A stretch of 46,101 nt of DNA from Erysipelatoclostridium sp. AM42-17. GTDB lineage: Bacteria > Bacillota_I > Bacilli_A > Erysipelotrichales > Coprobacillaceae. The notes under the pieces were generated by a model, which saw only the letters and a list, made by a program, of their open reading frames with translations, made no database searches and was not told where the DNA came from. A program made the position numbers and the translations under genes. Numbering within the stretch: the first letter of the stretch is position 1; every line of letters starts with the position of its first letter. The DNA lies in assembly GCF_003480255.1 (NCBI RefSeq), contig NZ_QUIN01000021.1:1-46101 (forward strand), given 5' to 3'. Of this stretch, positions 1 through 8,499 are shown in pieces.

Positions 1-53
1 CTGCGACCCCCTGGTCCCAAACCAGGTGCACTACCAAGCTGTGCTACTTCCCG
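1..53 (-). tRNA. tRNA-Pro (anticodon TGG), 3' part cut by window edge
   Basis: Read on the minus strand, the 5' acceptor strand CGGGAAG is followed by a D-arm, an anticodon stem CCTGG/CCAGG around the loop TTTGGGA (anticodon TGG), and the start of the T-arm. The T-loop, 3' acceptor strand and any encoded CCA lie before position 1, so the gene is incomplete here only because of the window boundary. Confidence 0.93.
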
Positions 54-67
54 CTGTTGCCTTATCT

Positions 68-95
68 ATTATACGGATTTATATATATAAATCAA
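68..95 (-). promoter_or_regulatory. Promoter of tRNA-Pro
   Basis: On the minus strand a -35-like TTGATT (95-90) and a perfect -10 TATAAT (73-68) are separated by 16 bp. They lie just upstream of the tRNA 5' end, as expected for a vegetative sigma-A promoter of a stable RNA. Confidence 0.6.
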
Positions 96-132
96 GTAAA
101 ATTTCAAAAATATTTATATTTTTTATATAAAT

Positions 133-169
133 AAAAAAGATCTTATTCTTTTTAGGAATGTAGATCTTT
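133..169 (-). terminator. Intrinsic terminator of the oxidoreductase pseudogene
   Basis: On the minus strand the arms AAAGATCT and AGATCTTT, with an extra ATTC/GAAT inner pairing, are followed by a run of T. The hairpin starts inside the last codons of the Rieske remnant, so the terminator survives although the gene is broken. Confidence 0.7.
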
Positions 170-1373
170 GATAGATGGATTATTTATGATGGCTCCCGTA
201 TCTTTAAATGATGATCCATGACAGGGACATTCGTAGTGTTGACCTATTTTTTTTTAAATGACATCCTAGATGAGGACATCTTTTTCCTTTAGTAAAGAGA
301 AAATGATAAAGGACAATACCCATTTGTTTAAAAACGGGGATGAGAGGATATGGACGATATGGTTTAAATCATATCTGATATAATTTTGGCTGCAAGCATT
401 GAAGAAGTAAAGCCCCATTCGTTATATCCTGTAGCAACATATAGATTGTGCGATAAAATGCTGTATTTACCAATATAAGGGATTTGATCAAGTGACATAC
501 AATCTTGATTAATCCATCTTTTTACTTCTATTGCTTGAGGAAAATGTGTTGCTACAAATTGTTCAATTTCCTGATAAAGATTTTTTGTACATCCAGTTCT
601 TTTAGATGGACTTACTACAAGTGTATAGTCACCATAACTTCTTAAGGAAAGGGACCATATGCCTCAAGATACATGTTGTCTAGAGGTTTAATGTTTTTAT
701 ATGCAATAATAGCACTTTTTTGTTGATATAATTTTAAGGGATATAGGCCTTTTATTTTCAAAATTGGATAGTGAGTGGCTACGATGATCATATTTGCTTT
801 AATTTTGTATTGATGTGTATAGGCACTATGGTTTTCTATTTTGATGATGCGTGTATTTTCATATATATTGAGATTTTGTGCTAGACAGTGAATTAATTTT
901 AAGGGATTGATTTGTAATTGATTTTTGAAACCAATCATATAATTATTTTGATATTTTTTAAATAAATAAGGAATTTTTAATTTTTTGTATGCATTTATCT
1001 CAGCTTCAAGTTCAGAAATATTTTTACTAAAAATATAGTGATCTTTTATTTCTAAATCAAAATCATATTTTTTGCTTAAGTCTATATATTGATTAAGAGA
1101 ATATTGCATAGCTTGATAATATAATTGAGCTTTCTTTTTGCTAAGTTTATGATAGATTAAACCATGTTGACTTGTTACTTTAGCTGTAGCGTGACCTGTA
1201 CTTCCTTGACCGATATGCCTTGCTTCAACAATCGTTATTTTTTTATTTGTATCTTTTAGAAAGTAAGCAGTAAGAATGCCGGTTAAACCACCACCGATAA
1301 TTAAAATATCAGTAGTGAGATTGTTTTTTAGAGTAGGATATGTTTTGTATGGTTGATACCAAATCGTATTCAT
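152..1373 (-). pseudogene. Decayed FAD-dependent oxidoreductase with C-terminal Rieske [2Fe-2S] domain
   Basis: The intact N-terminal part starts at ATG 1373 (GGTGAT ribosome site; an upstream in-frame ATG at 1418 has none). It carries the dinucleotide-binding motif IIGGGLTG and the strand-end ITIVEARHIGQGSTGHATAK of the DAO/GlpD-like FAD fold. The frame stops at 642, but homologous coding continues after a one-base shift (ending ATGYNEWGF...) to a stop at 364-366. Rieske remnants follow in other frames: CPHLGC around 260-285, then, after a 9-nt homopolymer at 247-255, CPCHGSSF, ending at 152. Members of this family are single polypeptides of roughly 500 residues with exactly this domain order. 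At least three separate lesions separate the pieces, so I call it a pseudogene. Assembly error at the homopolymer could explain one lesion but not all. Confidence 0.85.
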
Positions 1374-1403
1374 ATAATCACCATTATTATTCTTAATTAA
1401 AAT

Positions 1404-1431
1404 AAAAAAAATATACATATGAGATGTATAT
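1404..1431 (-). terminator. Intrinsic terminator of the glycosylation operon
   Basis: On the minus strand ATATACAT / ATGTATAT form an 8-bp stem around CTCAT, followed by a run of T. It lies directly after the stop of the GT2 gene, closing the yfhO-gtrA-GT2 operon before the pseudogene. Confidence 0.7.
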
Positions 1432-1432
1432 T

Positions 1433-2356
1433 TTATTGAGTTAAATTTTTGCTTGTTTCTTTCACAATATAAATAGGACGTTGTTTACTTTCTAAATAGT
1501 CCTTGGTTGTATACTGTCCAATAATTGCAACAAATAACATTTGTAGACCACTTAGAAATAAAATGAGACATACAAGTTTAAAAAATTGTGAAGTATGGAA
1601 GACTAACCCAAATAATATAATAACAATAGAAATTATCATAATCATACAACCAATATTTCCAATCCATACAACAGGTGCAGTTGAAAAAGAAAACATACCT
1701 TCTAGTGCATAAGAAAAGAGTTGTCTAAAGTTCCATTTGGAATGACCAGCAGCTCTTGCTACATTATGATATTCAATCCATTTAGTATCAAAGCCAACAA
1801 AAGAAAATAGACCTTTCATATAACGATTATATTCCTTAAGTTCTAAAATGGCATTGACCATTTGTCTTGACATCATTCTAAAATCTCCAGCGCCATCTGA
1901 CATATCCATTTTACATATTTTTTGCATGATTTTATAAAAACTATGTGATAAAAAATTACGAAGTTTACCTTCACCAGTGCGATCAACTCTTTTTCCGGCG
2001 CAACAATCATAACCTTCCTGATTGACAGCGTGATACATTTCTTTTAGTAAGTAGGGAGGATGTTGTAAATCAGCATCCATGATGACAACATAGTCACCAT
2101 TAGCTTTTTTTAATCCTGCAAACATAGCGGCTTCTTTACCAAAGTTTCTAGAAAATGAAACGAATTCACAATGCTGATCTTGATTACAAAGAATTCTTAA
2201 AAAATCTTTGGTATGATCACTTGAACCATCATCAATAAATAAGATCTCATAGGTAATATTTTTTATTCTTTCTAATGTTTGTTTGACTTGTTGATAAAAT
2301 AAAGGTAATACTTCTTCCTCGTTAAAACAAGGAACAATGACACTGATTTTATTCAT
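1433..2356 (-). CDS. GT2 polyprenyl-phosphate glycosyltransferase (GtrB/CsbB/DPM1-like)
   Basis: This 307-residue protein has an N-terminal GT-A domain: ISVIVPCFNEEE (residues 4-15), the nucleotide-binding DDGSSD, and the metal-binding DADLQHPP near residue 95. Two transmembrane helices follow at about 230-250 and 260-285. This is the architecture of enzymes that load a sugar from a UDP- or GDP-donor onto undecaprenyl phosphate at the inner membrane face. The start has a strong AAGGAGGG site and overlaps the flippase gene by 8 nt, implying translational coupling. The sugar cannot be read from sequence; GlcNAc or glucose are the usual choices in CsbB/GtrB relatives. It is the third gene of a leftward operon whose other members supply the flippase and the outer-face transferase. 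Confidence 0.9.
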   Translation of the reverse strand: MNKISVIVPCFNEEEVLPLFYQQVKQTLERIKNITYEILFIDDGSSDHTKDFLRILCNQDQHCEFVSFSRNFGKEAAMFAGLKKANGDYVVIMDADLQHPPYLLKEMYHAVNQEGYDCCAGKRVDRTGEGKLRNFLSHSFYKIMQKICKMDMSDGAGDFRMMSRQMVNAILELKEYNRYMKGLFSFVGFDTKWIEYHNVARAAGHSKWNFRQLFSYALEGMFSFSTAPVVWIGNIGCMIMIISIVIILFGLVFHTSQFFKLVCLILFLSGLQMLFVAIIGQYTTKDYLESKQRPIYIVKETSKNLTQ

Positions 2357-2750
2357 AAATAATTCCCTCCTTTTGGGTAAAAATATGTGTTTTACATAAC
2401 CAATAATTACTTATAACAGTAACAATACTGACAATGATTTTAGATATCATGTTAGGTATGCTTAATAAATCAATAAATAAGGCTAATGATACATTTTCAA
2501 TAATTAAGGTAACAAATCTTAATTGTAAAAATGTCCAGAGTTCATTTTTTATACAATTATGTGAATGGAAGACGAATTTGCGATTGCTGATATAAGCAAA
2601 AATAACAGCGCCACACCATGCTATTGTATTGGCGAAAAACCAATGCCAATGAATATACAGACATAACCAATAGATTAAGTAATTAACAATCGTTGTACAA
2701 ATACCGATTATTCCATAATAAATAAATTCTATAATCTTCTTTTTTTCCAT
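2349..2750 (-). CDS. GtrA-family membrane protein (candidate polyprenyl-phosphate-sugar flippase)
   Basis: A 133-residue protein with four predicted hydrophobic segments and the GtrA-family features FIYYGIIGICTTIVNY near the N-terminus and AYISNRKFVF in the middle. GtrA/GtcA proteins are thought to flip undecaprenyl-phosphate-linked sugars across the membrane. I chose the ATG at 2750 because GGGGGT lies about 8 nt upstream; an in-frame ATG at 2765 has no better site. The gene begins 22 nt inside the end of the yfhO-like gene and ends 8 nt inside the GT2 gene, so the three are tightly coupled. Confidence 0.88.
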   Translation of the reverse strand: MEKKKIIEFIYYGIIGICTTIVNYLIYWLCLYIHWHWFFANTIAWCGAVIFAYISNRKFVFHSHNCIKNELWTFLQLRFVTLIIENVSLALFIDLLSIPNMISKIIVSIVTVISNYWLCKTHIFTQKEGIIYE

Positions 2751-5095
2751 AATAAATACCCCCAAATTAATGATGAAATAATTGTTAGCGTAAGCCCCAG
2801 TTGTTTACCTGGTGCTTTAAATTCAATAGTAATTTTATGTTTTCCTTTACTGATAGGACATCCTAAAAAAGCTTTGTTTACTATTTCTGGTGTTACTTTT
2901 TTACCATCAATGATAATGGTGTATCCTTTTTGATAAGGTAATGAGGTGACAAAATAACCATCTTGATCATGATTGATCGTACCTTTTAAAATTTCATGAT
3001 CTTGCGTCTTTTTTTGATTTAATGGTGTTAGAGTAGAAAGACGATTCTGTAAAGCGTTTTTATTTAAAGAATAGAAATGTATATTTTTTATTTCATAATT
3101 TCCTTTTGAAAAAGTCATTTTTAATGTGTTGAGATTTTTTGATGATAATATATAGGTAAAATGAGTGTTATTGTTATAGTAAATAAAATTCTTTTTAGAT
3201 AAGGTATTCGTAAGTTGATCTATTTTTATTTTGACTTTTTTGTTAGTATGATTGATGACGTCAAAGTCTACCAAAAGATATGAATTAATATTTTTGTTTA
3301 GTTTCATTAGACAAGAACTTTTTTTAGAAGAAAAGATATGATATGTATTTTTCTTTTTATTTATAGTAAGAGATTTTGATTGATGGATGAATTGAGGTGT
3401 TAATGATTCTTTTTTGATTTGACTTGTATAAGTGTTATCTTGAGCTTTGCTTACAACAGTACGGTTAAATAATGTATCTAGTGTATAGGGATAATGTAGT
3501 TTATTAAAGTTTTTTTCACTTATTAAATCACTTGTACCATAAGCTAAAGGAAAGACGTGTTTATTTTCTAATAAGTAGTAGAATCCTTGTTGATCTTTTA
3601 TATGATAGCCAGGGTAATCTTTTTCTTTAGAAATAATATTTTGAATGGACATCATTTTTTCAAAAAAGATGTTGGGACTATCGGCGTTAACAGTTCTATT
3701 TGTTTGGGATATTGGATTTTTAATGATATCGTAGAAAAAATAATTATAAAGTGAATTACTTGTTGAAGTATAAGAAGATGTTTTATATTCGTTTAAATGA
3801 TAAATGCGATTACTTGTCTGATAAACATCATCTAAGTCTAGTGTTCGATTATTTAAATTGTTTCTTGAAACAAGGAGTTGTTTATTCTTGTTGAAAACAC
3901 GATGATATTGTTGAAAGGATAAATAAGATGTATTGGAACTGATAAAAATACTGATGGGAATTAAAAGATAAATAGTTAGTAATTTTGGGTGATGATGGAA
4001 ATACAGATAGATCAGTAAAGTACACATTATACCATCAATAAAAGCCACTTTCGGTAGTAGACAAAGTAAACTAAGAACAAGAGGTAACCATGCTATTTGC
4101 TTTTCATTAAGCCACGAGCAAAGAATATATAAAATAAGTGGTAAACATAATATAAGAATCTTAAAACGAGCATACAGTGTACCGTTAAGGATATAGCTGA
4201 ATATAGGGAAGATAAAAAAGCAAATAAGCAAGTAAGATAAGTATTTTATTTTTTTAATTTTTGTTCCTTGCCCCAAAGCAATCCAAGTTATAGCCGTTAA
4301 TCCACAACCATAATGACTATAGAGTAATCCTTTTGGATAAAACTGAGGAATAAATAGTTGAGTAAATGAAATTGCAGATGTTTGTCTTTTGTTTTCTAAA
4401 ATATAAAGACCAGTAGGCAGCCATAAAAATGAGGCTAACAAGATGCCAAGTAAATTCCAAAGACAAAATTGAAGGCATTCTTTTTTGTTTGGCTTTAAAT
4501 AGAAAAAATAGATCAAACTCATGATGAGGGCACCAATGCTATAAAAATAACTATGTATTAACATATTAAAAACAATAAGAGGAATCCAATAGTATTTTTT
4601 TAAATCAATAACGAGATACATTAAAAATAAAAATGGTAAGATATTAACAAATATGATTTGGCGATGGGTATGGAAAAAGCATAATGCAAAAGTACATAAA
4701 ATACTTACAAATAAACAAAGTGAACGAGAGAAACATTTATTTCTTAACCAAATATAACAAAGCATACCAGTTAATGACCAAAGTAATAATGCATAACCAA
4801 TAATAAAATAATAAACAGGGATATTTTTAAACAGATAAGAAATGAGAATATCTGGTCTTAATAACCCATAGTAAGAATAAGCAAATGTATTAGAACCTCC
4901 TTGTAAATGGGGTAAAAAATCTGGAATCAGTTGATGGTTTGTATAAAATAGTTCTCTTAAATATTCAGGAACTGTAATATGTTGTGACAACCAATCTATT
5001 GATGATCCGTATATTTTTCCATGTGATAGAATTAACGCTAATAAAATTGGAATTAAAAATAAAAGTATTAAGTTTTTTATATCATTTTTTTTCAT
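2729..5095 (-). CDS. yfhO: YfhO-like multi-spanning GT-C glycosyltransferase
   Basis: This 788-residue protein has about a dozen transmembrane helices in residues 1-400, a large extracytoplasmic domain (about 400-760), and a final helix ending in basic residues (WKKRRL). The first outer loop carries IDWLSQH (D34, H39) and a GGSNTFAYSYYG segment in the place where YfhO proteins have their conserved acidic/aromatic loop. The C-terminal KGYTIIIDGKKV segment and the final TM helix are typical of the YfhO family (PF09586 type). In Bacillus and Listeria such proteins transfer sugars from undecaprenyl phosphate to lipoteichoic acid on the outer face. It is the first gene of the leftward operon and has only a weak ribosome site (AGAAG). 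The acceptor here is unknown. Confidence 0.85.
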   Translation of the reverse strand: MKKNDIKNLILLFLIPILLALILSHGKIYGSSIDWLSQHITVPEYLRELFYTNHQLIPDFLPHLQGGSNTFAYSYYGLLRPDILISYLFKNIPVYYFIIGYALLLWSLTGMLCYIWLRNKCFSRSLCLFVSILCTFALCFFHTHRQIIFVNILPFLFLMYLVIDLKKYYWIPLIVFNMLIHSYFYSIGALIMSLIYFFYLKPNKKECLQFCLWNLLGILLASFLWLPTGLYILENKRQTSAISFTQLFIPQFYPKGLLYSHYGCGLTAITWIALGQGTKIKKIKYLSYLLICFFIFPIFSYILNGTLYARFKILILCLPLILYILCSWLNEKQIAWLPLVLSLLCLLPKVAFIDGIMCTLLIYLYFHHHPKLLTIYLLIPISIFISSNTSYLSFQQYHRVFNKNKQLLVSRNNLNNRTLDLDDVYQTSNRIYHLNEYKTSSYTSTSNSLYNYFFYDIIKNPISQTNRTVNADSPNIFFEKMMSIQNIISKEKDYPGYHIKDQQGFYYLLENKHVFPLAYGTSDLISEKNFNKLHYPYTLDTLFNRTVVSKAQDNTYTSQIKKESLTPQFIHQSKSLTINKKKNTYHIFSSKKSSCLMKLNKNINSYLLVDFDVINHTNKKVKIKIDQLTNTLSKKNFIYYNNNTHFTYILSSKNLNTLKMTFSKGNYEIKNIHFYSLNKNALQNRLSTLTPLNQKKTQDHEILKGTINHDQDGYFVTSLPYQKGYTIIIDGKKVTPEIVNKAFLGCPISKGKHKITIEFKAPGKQLGLTLTIISSLIWGYLLWKKRRL

Positions 5096-5110
5096 GCTTC
5101 TAGTATGGCA

Positions 5111-5190
5111 TTGAATTCTTAAATATTGGTTTAAATAAATATTAATTTTTTCTAAACTATTTAAGAATTCTTAAGAAAATTCTAAGACGT
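5111..5190. promoter_or_regulatory. Candidate operator in the divergent yfhO / PIG-L intergenic region
   Basis: The 142-bp gap between the divergent starts holds a perfect 14-bp palindrome TTAAGAATTCTTAA (5161-5174). A close copy of its core, TTGAATTCTTAAA, is at 5111-5123. ATTCTTAAGA (5167) and ATTCTAAGA (5179) are direct repeats about one helical turn apart, the usual arrangement for OmpR-family regulators. The adjacent response regulator is the obvious candidate binder; that link is inference. Confidence 0.4.
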
Positions 5191-5237
5191 AATTTAAGAA
5201 GTAATTGGTATGCTATCAATTGGAAGGAGAATCTATA

Positions 5238-5876
5238 ATGAAAATAAAATTAATATTAATAATAATGATAGTTATTTCACTTATTCCTTTGCCTGTTCAA
5301 GCAAGTGAGGAAAAATCTTTAATGATTGTTGCTCACCCGGATGATGAAACGATATGGGGTGGTAGTCATTTGTTAGAAGGAAAGTATACAGTATTATGCA
5401 TAACAAATGGGAATAATAAAAAAAGAAAAAAAGAGTTTTTAGAAGCAATGAAAAAAGCAAAGGTCCAAGGGGTTATTTTGAATTATCCAGATAAAACAAA
5501 AGGGAAAAGAGATAATTGGAAAAAATGTTATTCAAAGATTAATCAATCTATTAAACAGTATATAGATAGTCAAAATTGGAAACAGGTTGTGAGTCATAAT
5601 CCAGACGGGGAGTATGGACATATTCATCATAAAATGGTATCTAAAATGGTGACTAAAGTCATGGAACGGGAAAATAAAACGCAACAATTAATTTATTTTG
5701 GACGTTATGTAGCGAAGAAGAATAAAAGAAAATTACTCATTAGAAAACCAGTAGCTTTAAAATTGTATGGTAAAAAGAAAACAATGATTCAATGTTATCC
5801 ATCACAGAAAAAAGTAATGGATCATTTAGGTCATATGCTTCCTTATGAAAATTGGGTGGCTTATTCAAAATGGTAA
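5238..5876 (+). CDS. Secreted PIG-L/LmbE-type N-acetylglucosamine deacetylase
   Basis: A 212-residue protein with an N-terminal signal peptide (hydrophobic residues 5-20, likely cleavage after VQA at 22). Then comes the family's metal motif AHPDDE (H33, D36) and a second metal-binding histidine in GHIHH (128-131). PIG-L enzymes remove acetyl groups from N-acetylglucosaminyl substrates using Zn. Most bacterial relatives are cytoplasmic; the signal peptide points to an extracytoplasmic substrate. Start: ATG 5238 preceded by GGAAGGAG; an in-frame ATG at 5205 would put the signal peptide 11 residues inside. It is divergent from the glycosylation operon and upstream of a two-component system. Deacetylation of a GlcNAc decoration added by that operon is my inference. 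Confidence 0.85.
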   Translation: MKIKLILIIMIVISLIPLPVQASEEKSLMIVAHPDDETIWGGSHLLEGKYTVLCITNGNNKKRKKEFLEAMKKAKVQGVILNYPDKTKGKRDNWKKCYSKINQSIKQYIDSQNWKQVVSHNPDGEYGHIHHKMVSKMVTKVMERENKTQQLIYFGRYVAKKNKRKLLIRKPVALKLYGKKKTMIQCYPSQKKVMDHLGHMLPYENWVAYSKW

Positions 5877-5882
5877 TGGCCG

Positions 5883-5891
5883 TGATATAAT
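5883..5891 (+). promoter_or_regulatory. Extended -10 promoter of the two-component operon
   Basis: TGATATAAT gives a perfect -10 hexamer (5886-5891) with the TG extension and no clear -35. Initiation near 5898 would give a leader of only about 15 nt that starts at the AAGGGGG ribosome site. Confidence 0.45.
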
Positions 5892-5912
5892 GATAAAAAG
5901 GGGGAATTCATA

Positions 5913-6608
5913 TTGAAAGAGCGTATCTTAGTGGCAGATGATAATGGAGAAATTAGAGAAATATTAAAGATATTATTGTCAGGTGAAGGGTATGAAGTAA
6001 TCGAAGCCAAGGATGGTCAAGAAGTTATAGAATTGTTTGATGAAAATATTGATTTGGTTATTCTTGATATTATGATGCCGTACTTAAATGGTTATCAAAC
6101 TTGTATGAAATTAAGGGGAAAAAGTAATGTGCCTATTTTCTTTTTAACAGCAAAAGGGATGGATTGTGATAAAACATTAGGTTTTTCTAGTGGTGGTGAT
6201 GATTATTTAGCAAAACCTTTTTCTTATAGTGAACTTATAGCAAGAGTTAAAGCAATATTAAGAAGATATCGAGTTTATCAAGGAAAAAATCATGAAATAG
6301 TTGAAGAAAAATTACTACAACGAAAAGACTTGGTTTTAGATTGCCGGCATGGACAAGTAGAGATAAGAGGTAAAAAAATAGAACTTACAGATATTGAAAT
6401 GAATATTTTATCGTTGTTGATGAATAATCCAAAGCAGATTTTTTCTGCAGAAGATCTTTATGAAAAAGTCTGGCATGAACCTTATTATTACTCTGCTAAT
6501 AATACGATTATGGTACATATTCGCAATTTAAGAAAGAAAATAGAAAAAGATCCTGCTAATCCTTGTTATATAAAGACAGTATGGGGAAAGGGTTATTGTT
6601 TTGATTAA
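5913..6608 (+). CDS. OmpR/PhoB-family response regulator
   Basis: 231 residues. The receiver domain has the acidic pair D9-D10, phosphoacceptor D52 in VILDIMMP, the conserved Thr in FFLTAKG, and Lys in YLAKPFS. A C-terminal winged-helix DNA-binding domain follows (about 130-231), ending in YIKTVWGKGYCFD, typical of the VanR/PhoB group. Translation starts at TTG 5913 behind AAGGGGGAA. The kinase gene overlaps its last 8 nt, so the two are co-translated. Likely targets are the divergent PIG-L / yfhO promoters about 700 bp upstream, where phased direct repeats are visible. Confidence 0.93.
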   Translation: MKERILVADDNGEIREILKILLSGEGYEVIEAKDGQEVIELFDENIDLVILDIMMPYLNGYQTCMKLRGKSNVPIFFLTAKGMDCDKTLGFSSGGDDYLAKPFSYSELIARVKAILRRYRVYQGKNHEIVEEKLLQRKDLVLDCRHGQVEIRGKKIELTDIEMNILSLLMNNPKQIFSAEDLYEKVWHEPYYYSANNTIMVHIRNLRKKIEKDPANPCYIKTVWGKGYCFD

Positions 6609-8451
6609 GAAAATAAGATGTTTTTATTTATCTTTTTTATTGTTTTGTTTATGTTTCTTTTCCATTTATTCTTTAAGATTGTATGTCTATGATTTTATTC
6701 ATGATACATATGGGTATAGTGATACGTTAAATAAAGATGAAATAAAAAAGATAAAAAAATATTTAAAAAAAGCTAAACAAGAGAAATTGACACTTACGCA
6801 AAAGTCTATAGATTTAAATGCCTTAATTACAAAAGGAAGTTATCAGCTAGTATGGCGTGATGTAGATAAATCAGGAAACGTTAAAGATTCATGGATATCG
6901 TTTAATGGACAGGTTCCATCAAAACATATTCAAAAATATAAAATAATAATTAGTATAGAGAAGCATAGTTTTGTTGAATGGATGCCATTGTTTGAACATT
7001 ATTATTTTTATTATCGTATTTTTGATTTTTTAGTGAGTATTTTTTTGATTGTTTTATTTAATAAATATATACATCATTCGAAGTTATACTTATTTATTAG
7101 AAATCATCTTCAATTAAAAACATATTATTCTTTATCGTCTAAAATGGCGATGACATTTTTGATTTCAACGTGTTTTGTTTTTGGTTCTTTTGCTTTTCTT
7201 TATTATCATCGCTCATCTGTGTTTGAATTTGTAATGGATACATTTTATCAAAGTGAAAACTATGATGATTGTGCTCATCATATAATGGAAGAAGTAAGAG
7301 AAATTGATTTTACCAAAGACAATAAAAATCAAATTCAACAAGTTATAAAAAAATATGTACCACATCACGCTATGGTTTATATTTATGATCAAGATGGAGT
7401 ATACTTTACAGGTAAAACAGCACCTTTATTAAAACAAAATTCTATTGTTGGTGATCATGATCAAGAGGATATTATGGATACGCCTTTATACTATACTTAT
7501 GCTTTATCATTAAAAGAGCAACATGCTACTCTTATCATTACATCTTTTCCCTTAATGGAATATTTTATTCCTTATTTAATTGTTATATTATTTATTTCTT
7601 TTTCCTTTTATTTCATGTTTTTTCAAGAATTTATCAAGAAAAGAATGAATGCTATCCAAAATCTACAAAAAGATGTTTTTTGTTTGGCTCAGGGAGATTG
7701 GCAACATGAAGTGAGCATAGATGATTTAGATGAAATAGGGTTACTAGCACAAGAATTAAATACAATGAGGAAAGCTTTTTTACTCAGTCAAGAAAATGAA
7801 CAAGTAGCTAAAAAAGCAAATCGGGAATTAATTAGTTCTTTATCACACGATTTAAGGACGCCTCTTACTACTTTAAAAGGATATTTAGAAATTGTTCAAC
7901 TAGAAAAAGAAAGCGAAGAGAAACGTAAAGAATATTTACAACGATGCTTAAATAAAGTAGAAGAAATTAGTGATTTATCAAATAAAATGTTTGAATATAC
8001 GCTGGTTTTTTCAACTGAAGATCAAATCAAGTTAGAGCCATTGTCTACTGAAAGCATTCAAATGATGATTCAAGATCATATTCAGTATTTAAGAGAATTG
8101 GATTTACATGTAAATGAATGTTTATGGGATAAAGAACATTTTATTTATGGTAATACTATGTTGATACAAAGAATTTTAAATAATATTTTTTCTAATATTC
8201 AAAAATACTGTGATCCATGGCAAGACATTATAGTACAAACATTCGTTGAAAAAGAGTCATATAAAATGTGTTTTACTAATACAATTAATCAAAAACTTGA
8301 TAAAGTAGAAAGCAATGGAATTGGACTAAAAGGTGTCGAAAAGATGGTCAAGATGCAAAAGGGAACATTTTATAAAAAAGATGTTAATGATCTATTTATT
8401 ATTGTGATTACAATACCTTTGCATAAAAGTTATTCACAAAAAAGTGAATAA
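6601..8451 (+). CDS. Membrane sensor histidine kinase, two-component partner
   Basis: 616 residues with four predicted transmembrane helices (about 8-30, 138-158, 183-203, 320-342). They enclose two outside segments (about 31-137 and 204-318). A HAMP-like linker, a HisKA dimerisation domain with SLSHDLRTPLTTL (H416), and a HATPase_c domain follow. The N-box reads NIFSNIQKY and the G2 box NGIGLKG, but the usual DxGxGI G1 box is not recognisable (TNTINQ at that place). This short ATP-lid form recurs in VanS-like kinases of gut Firmicutes. TTG start at 6601, overlapping the regulator by 8 nt. The ligand is unknown; the context suggests envelope sensing. Confidence 0.92.
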   Translation: MIKKIRCFYLSFLLFCLCFFSIYSLRLYVYDFIHDTYGYSDTLNKDEIKKIKKYLKKAKQEKLTLTQKSIDLNALITKGSYQLVWRDVDKSGNVKDSWISFNGQVPSKHIQKYKIIISIEKHSFVEWMPLFEHYYFYYRIFDFLVSIFLIVLFNKYIHHSKLYLFIRNHLQLKTYYSLSSKMAMTFLISTCFVFGSFAFLYYHRSSVFEFVMDTFYQSENYDDCAHHIMEEVREIDFTKDNKNQIQQVIKKYVPHHAMVYIYDQDGVYFTGKTAPLLKQNSIVGDHDQEDIMDTPLYYTYALSLKEQHATLIITSFPLMEYFIPYLIVILFISFSFYFMFFQEFIKKRMNAIQNLQKDVFCLAQGDWQHEVSIDDLDEIGLLAQELNTMRKAFLLSQENEQVAKKANRELISSLSHDLRTPLTTLKGYLEIVQLEKESEEKRKEYLQRCLNKVEEISDLSNKMFEYTLVFSTEDQIKLEPLSTESIQMMIQDHIQYLRELDLHVNECLWDKEHFIYGNTMLIQRILNNIFSNIQKYCDPWQDIIVQTFVEKESYKMCFTNTINQKLDKVESNGIGLKGVEKMVKMQKGTFYKKDVNDLFIIVITIPLHKSYSQKSE

Positions 8452-8469
8452 CTTGTGCGTTATGTGAAT

Positions 8470-8499
8470 AAAAGACTTGCGTTATTGGCAAGTCTTTTT
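8470..8499. terminator. Bidirectional terminator between the kinase gene and cotJC
   Basis: AAAAGACTTGC / GCAAGTCTTTT form an 11-bp stem around GTTATTG, with T-runs in both directions. The left arm plus loop lie at the convergent 3' ends, and the right arm encodes the last residues of CotJC. Confidence 0.85.

Noticed and set aside
1503..1712. Open frame of 69 codons on the + strand inside the GT2 gene
   Set aside because: Entirely antisense to a clear glycosyltransferase, no ribosome site and no recognisable motif; a shadow of the opposite strand.
4800..5000. CRISPR-like or tandem repeat array in AT-rich regions
   Set aside because: No regularly spaced identical repeats longer than chance were seen anywhere in the window except the pair at 46056-46092.
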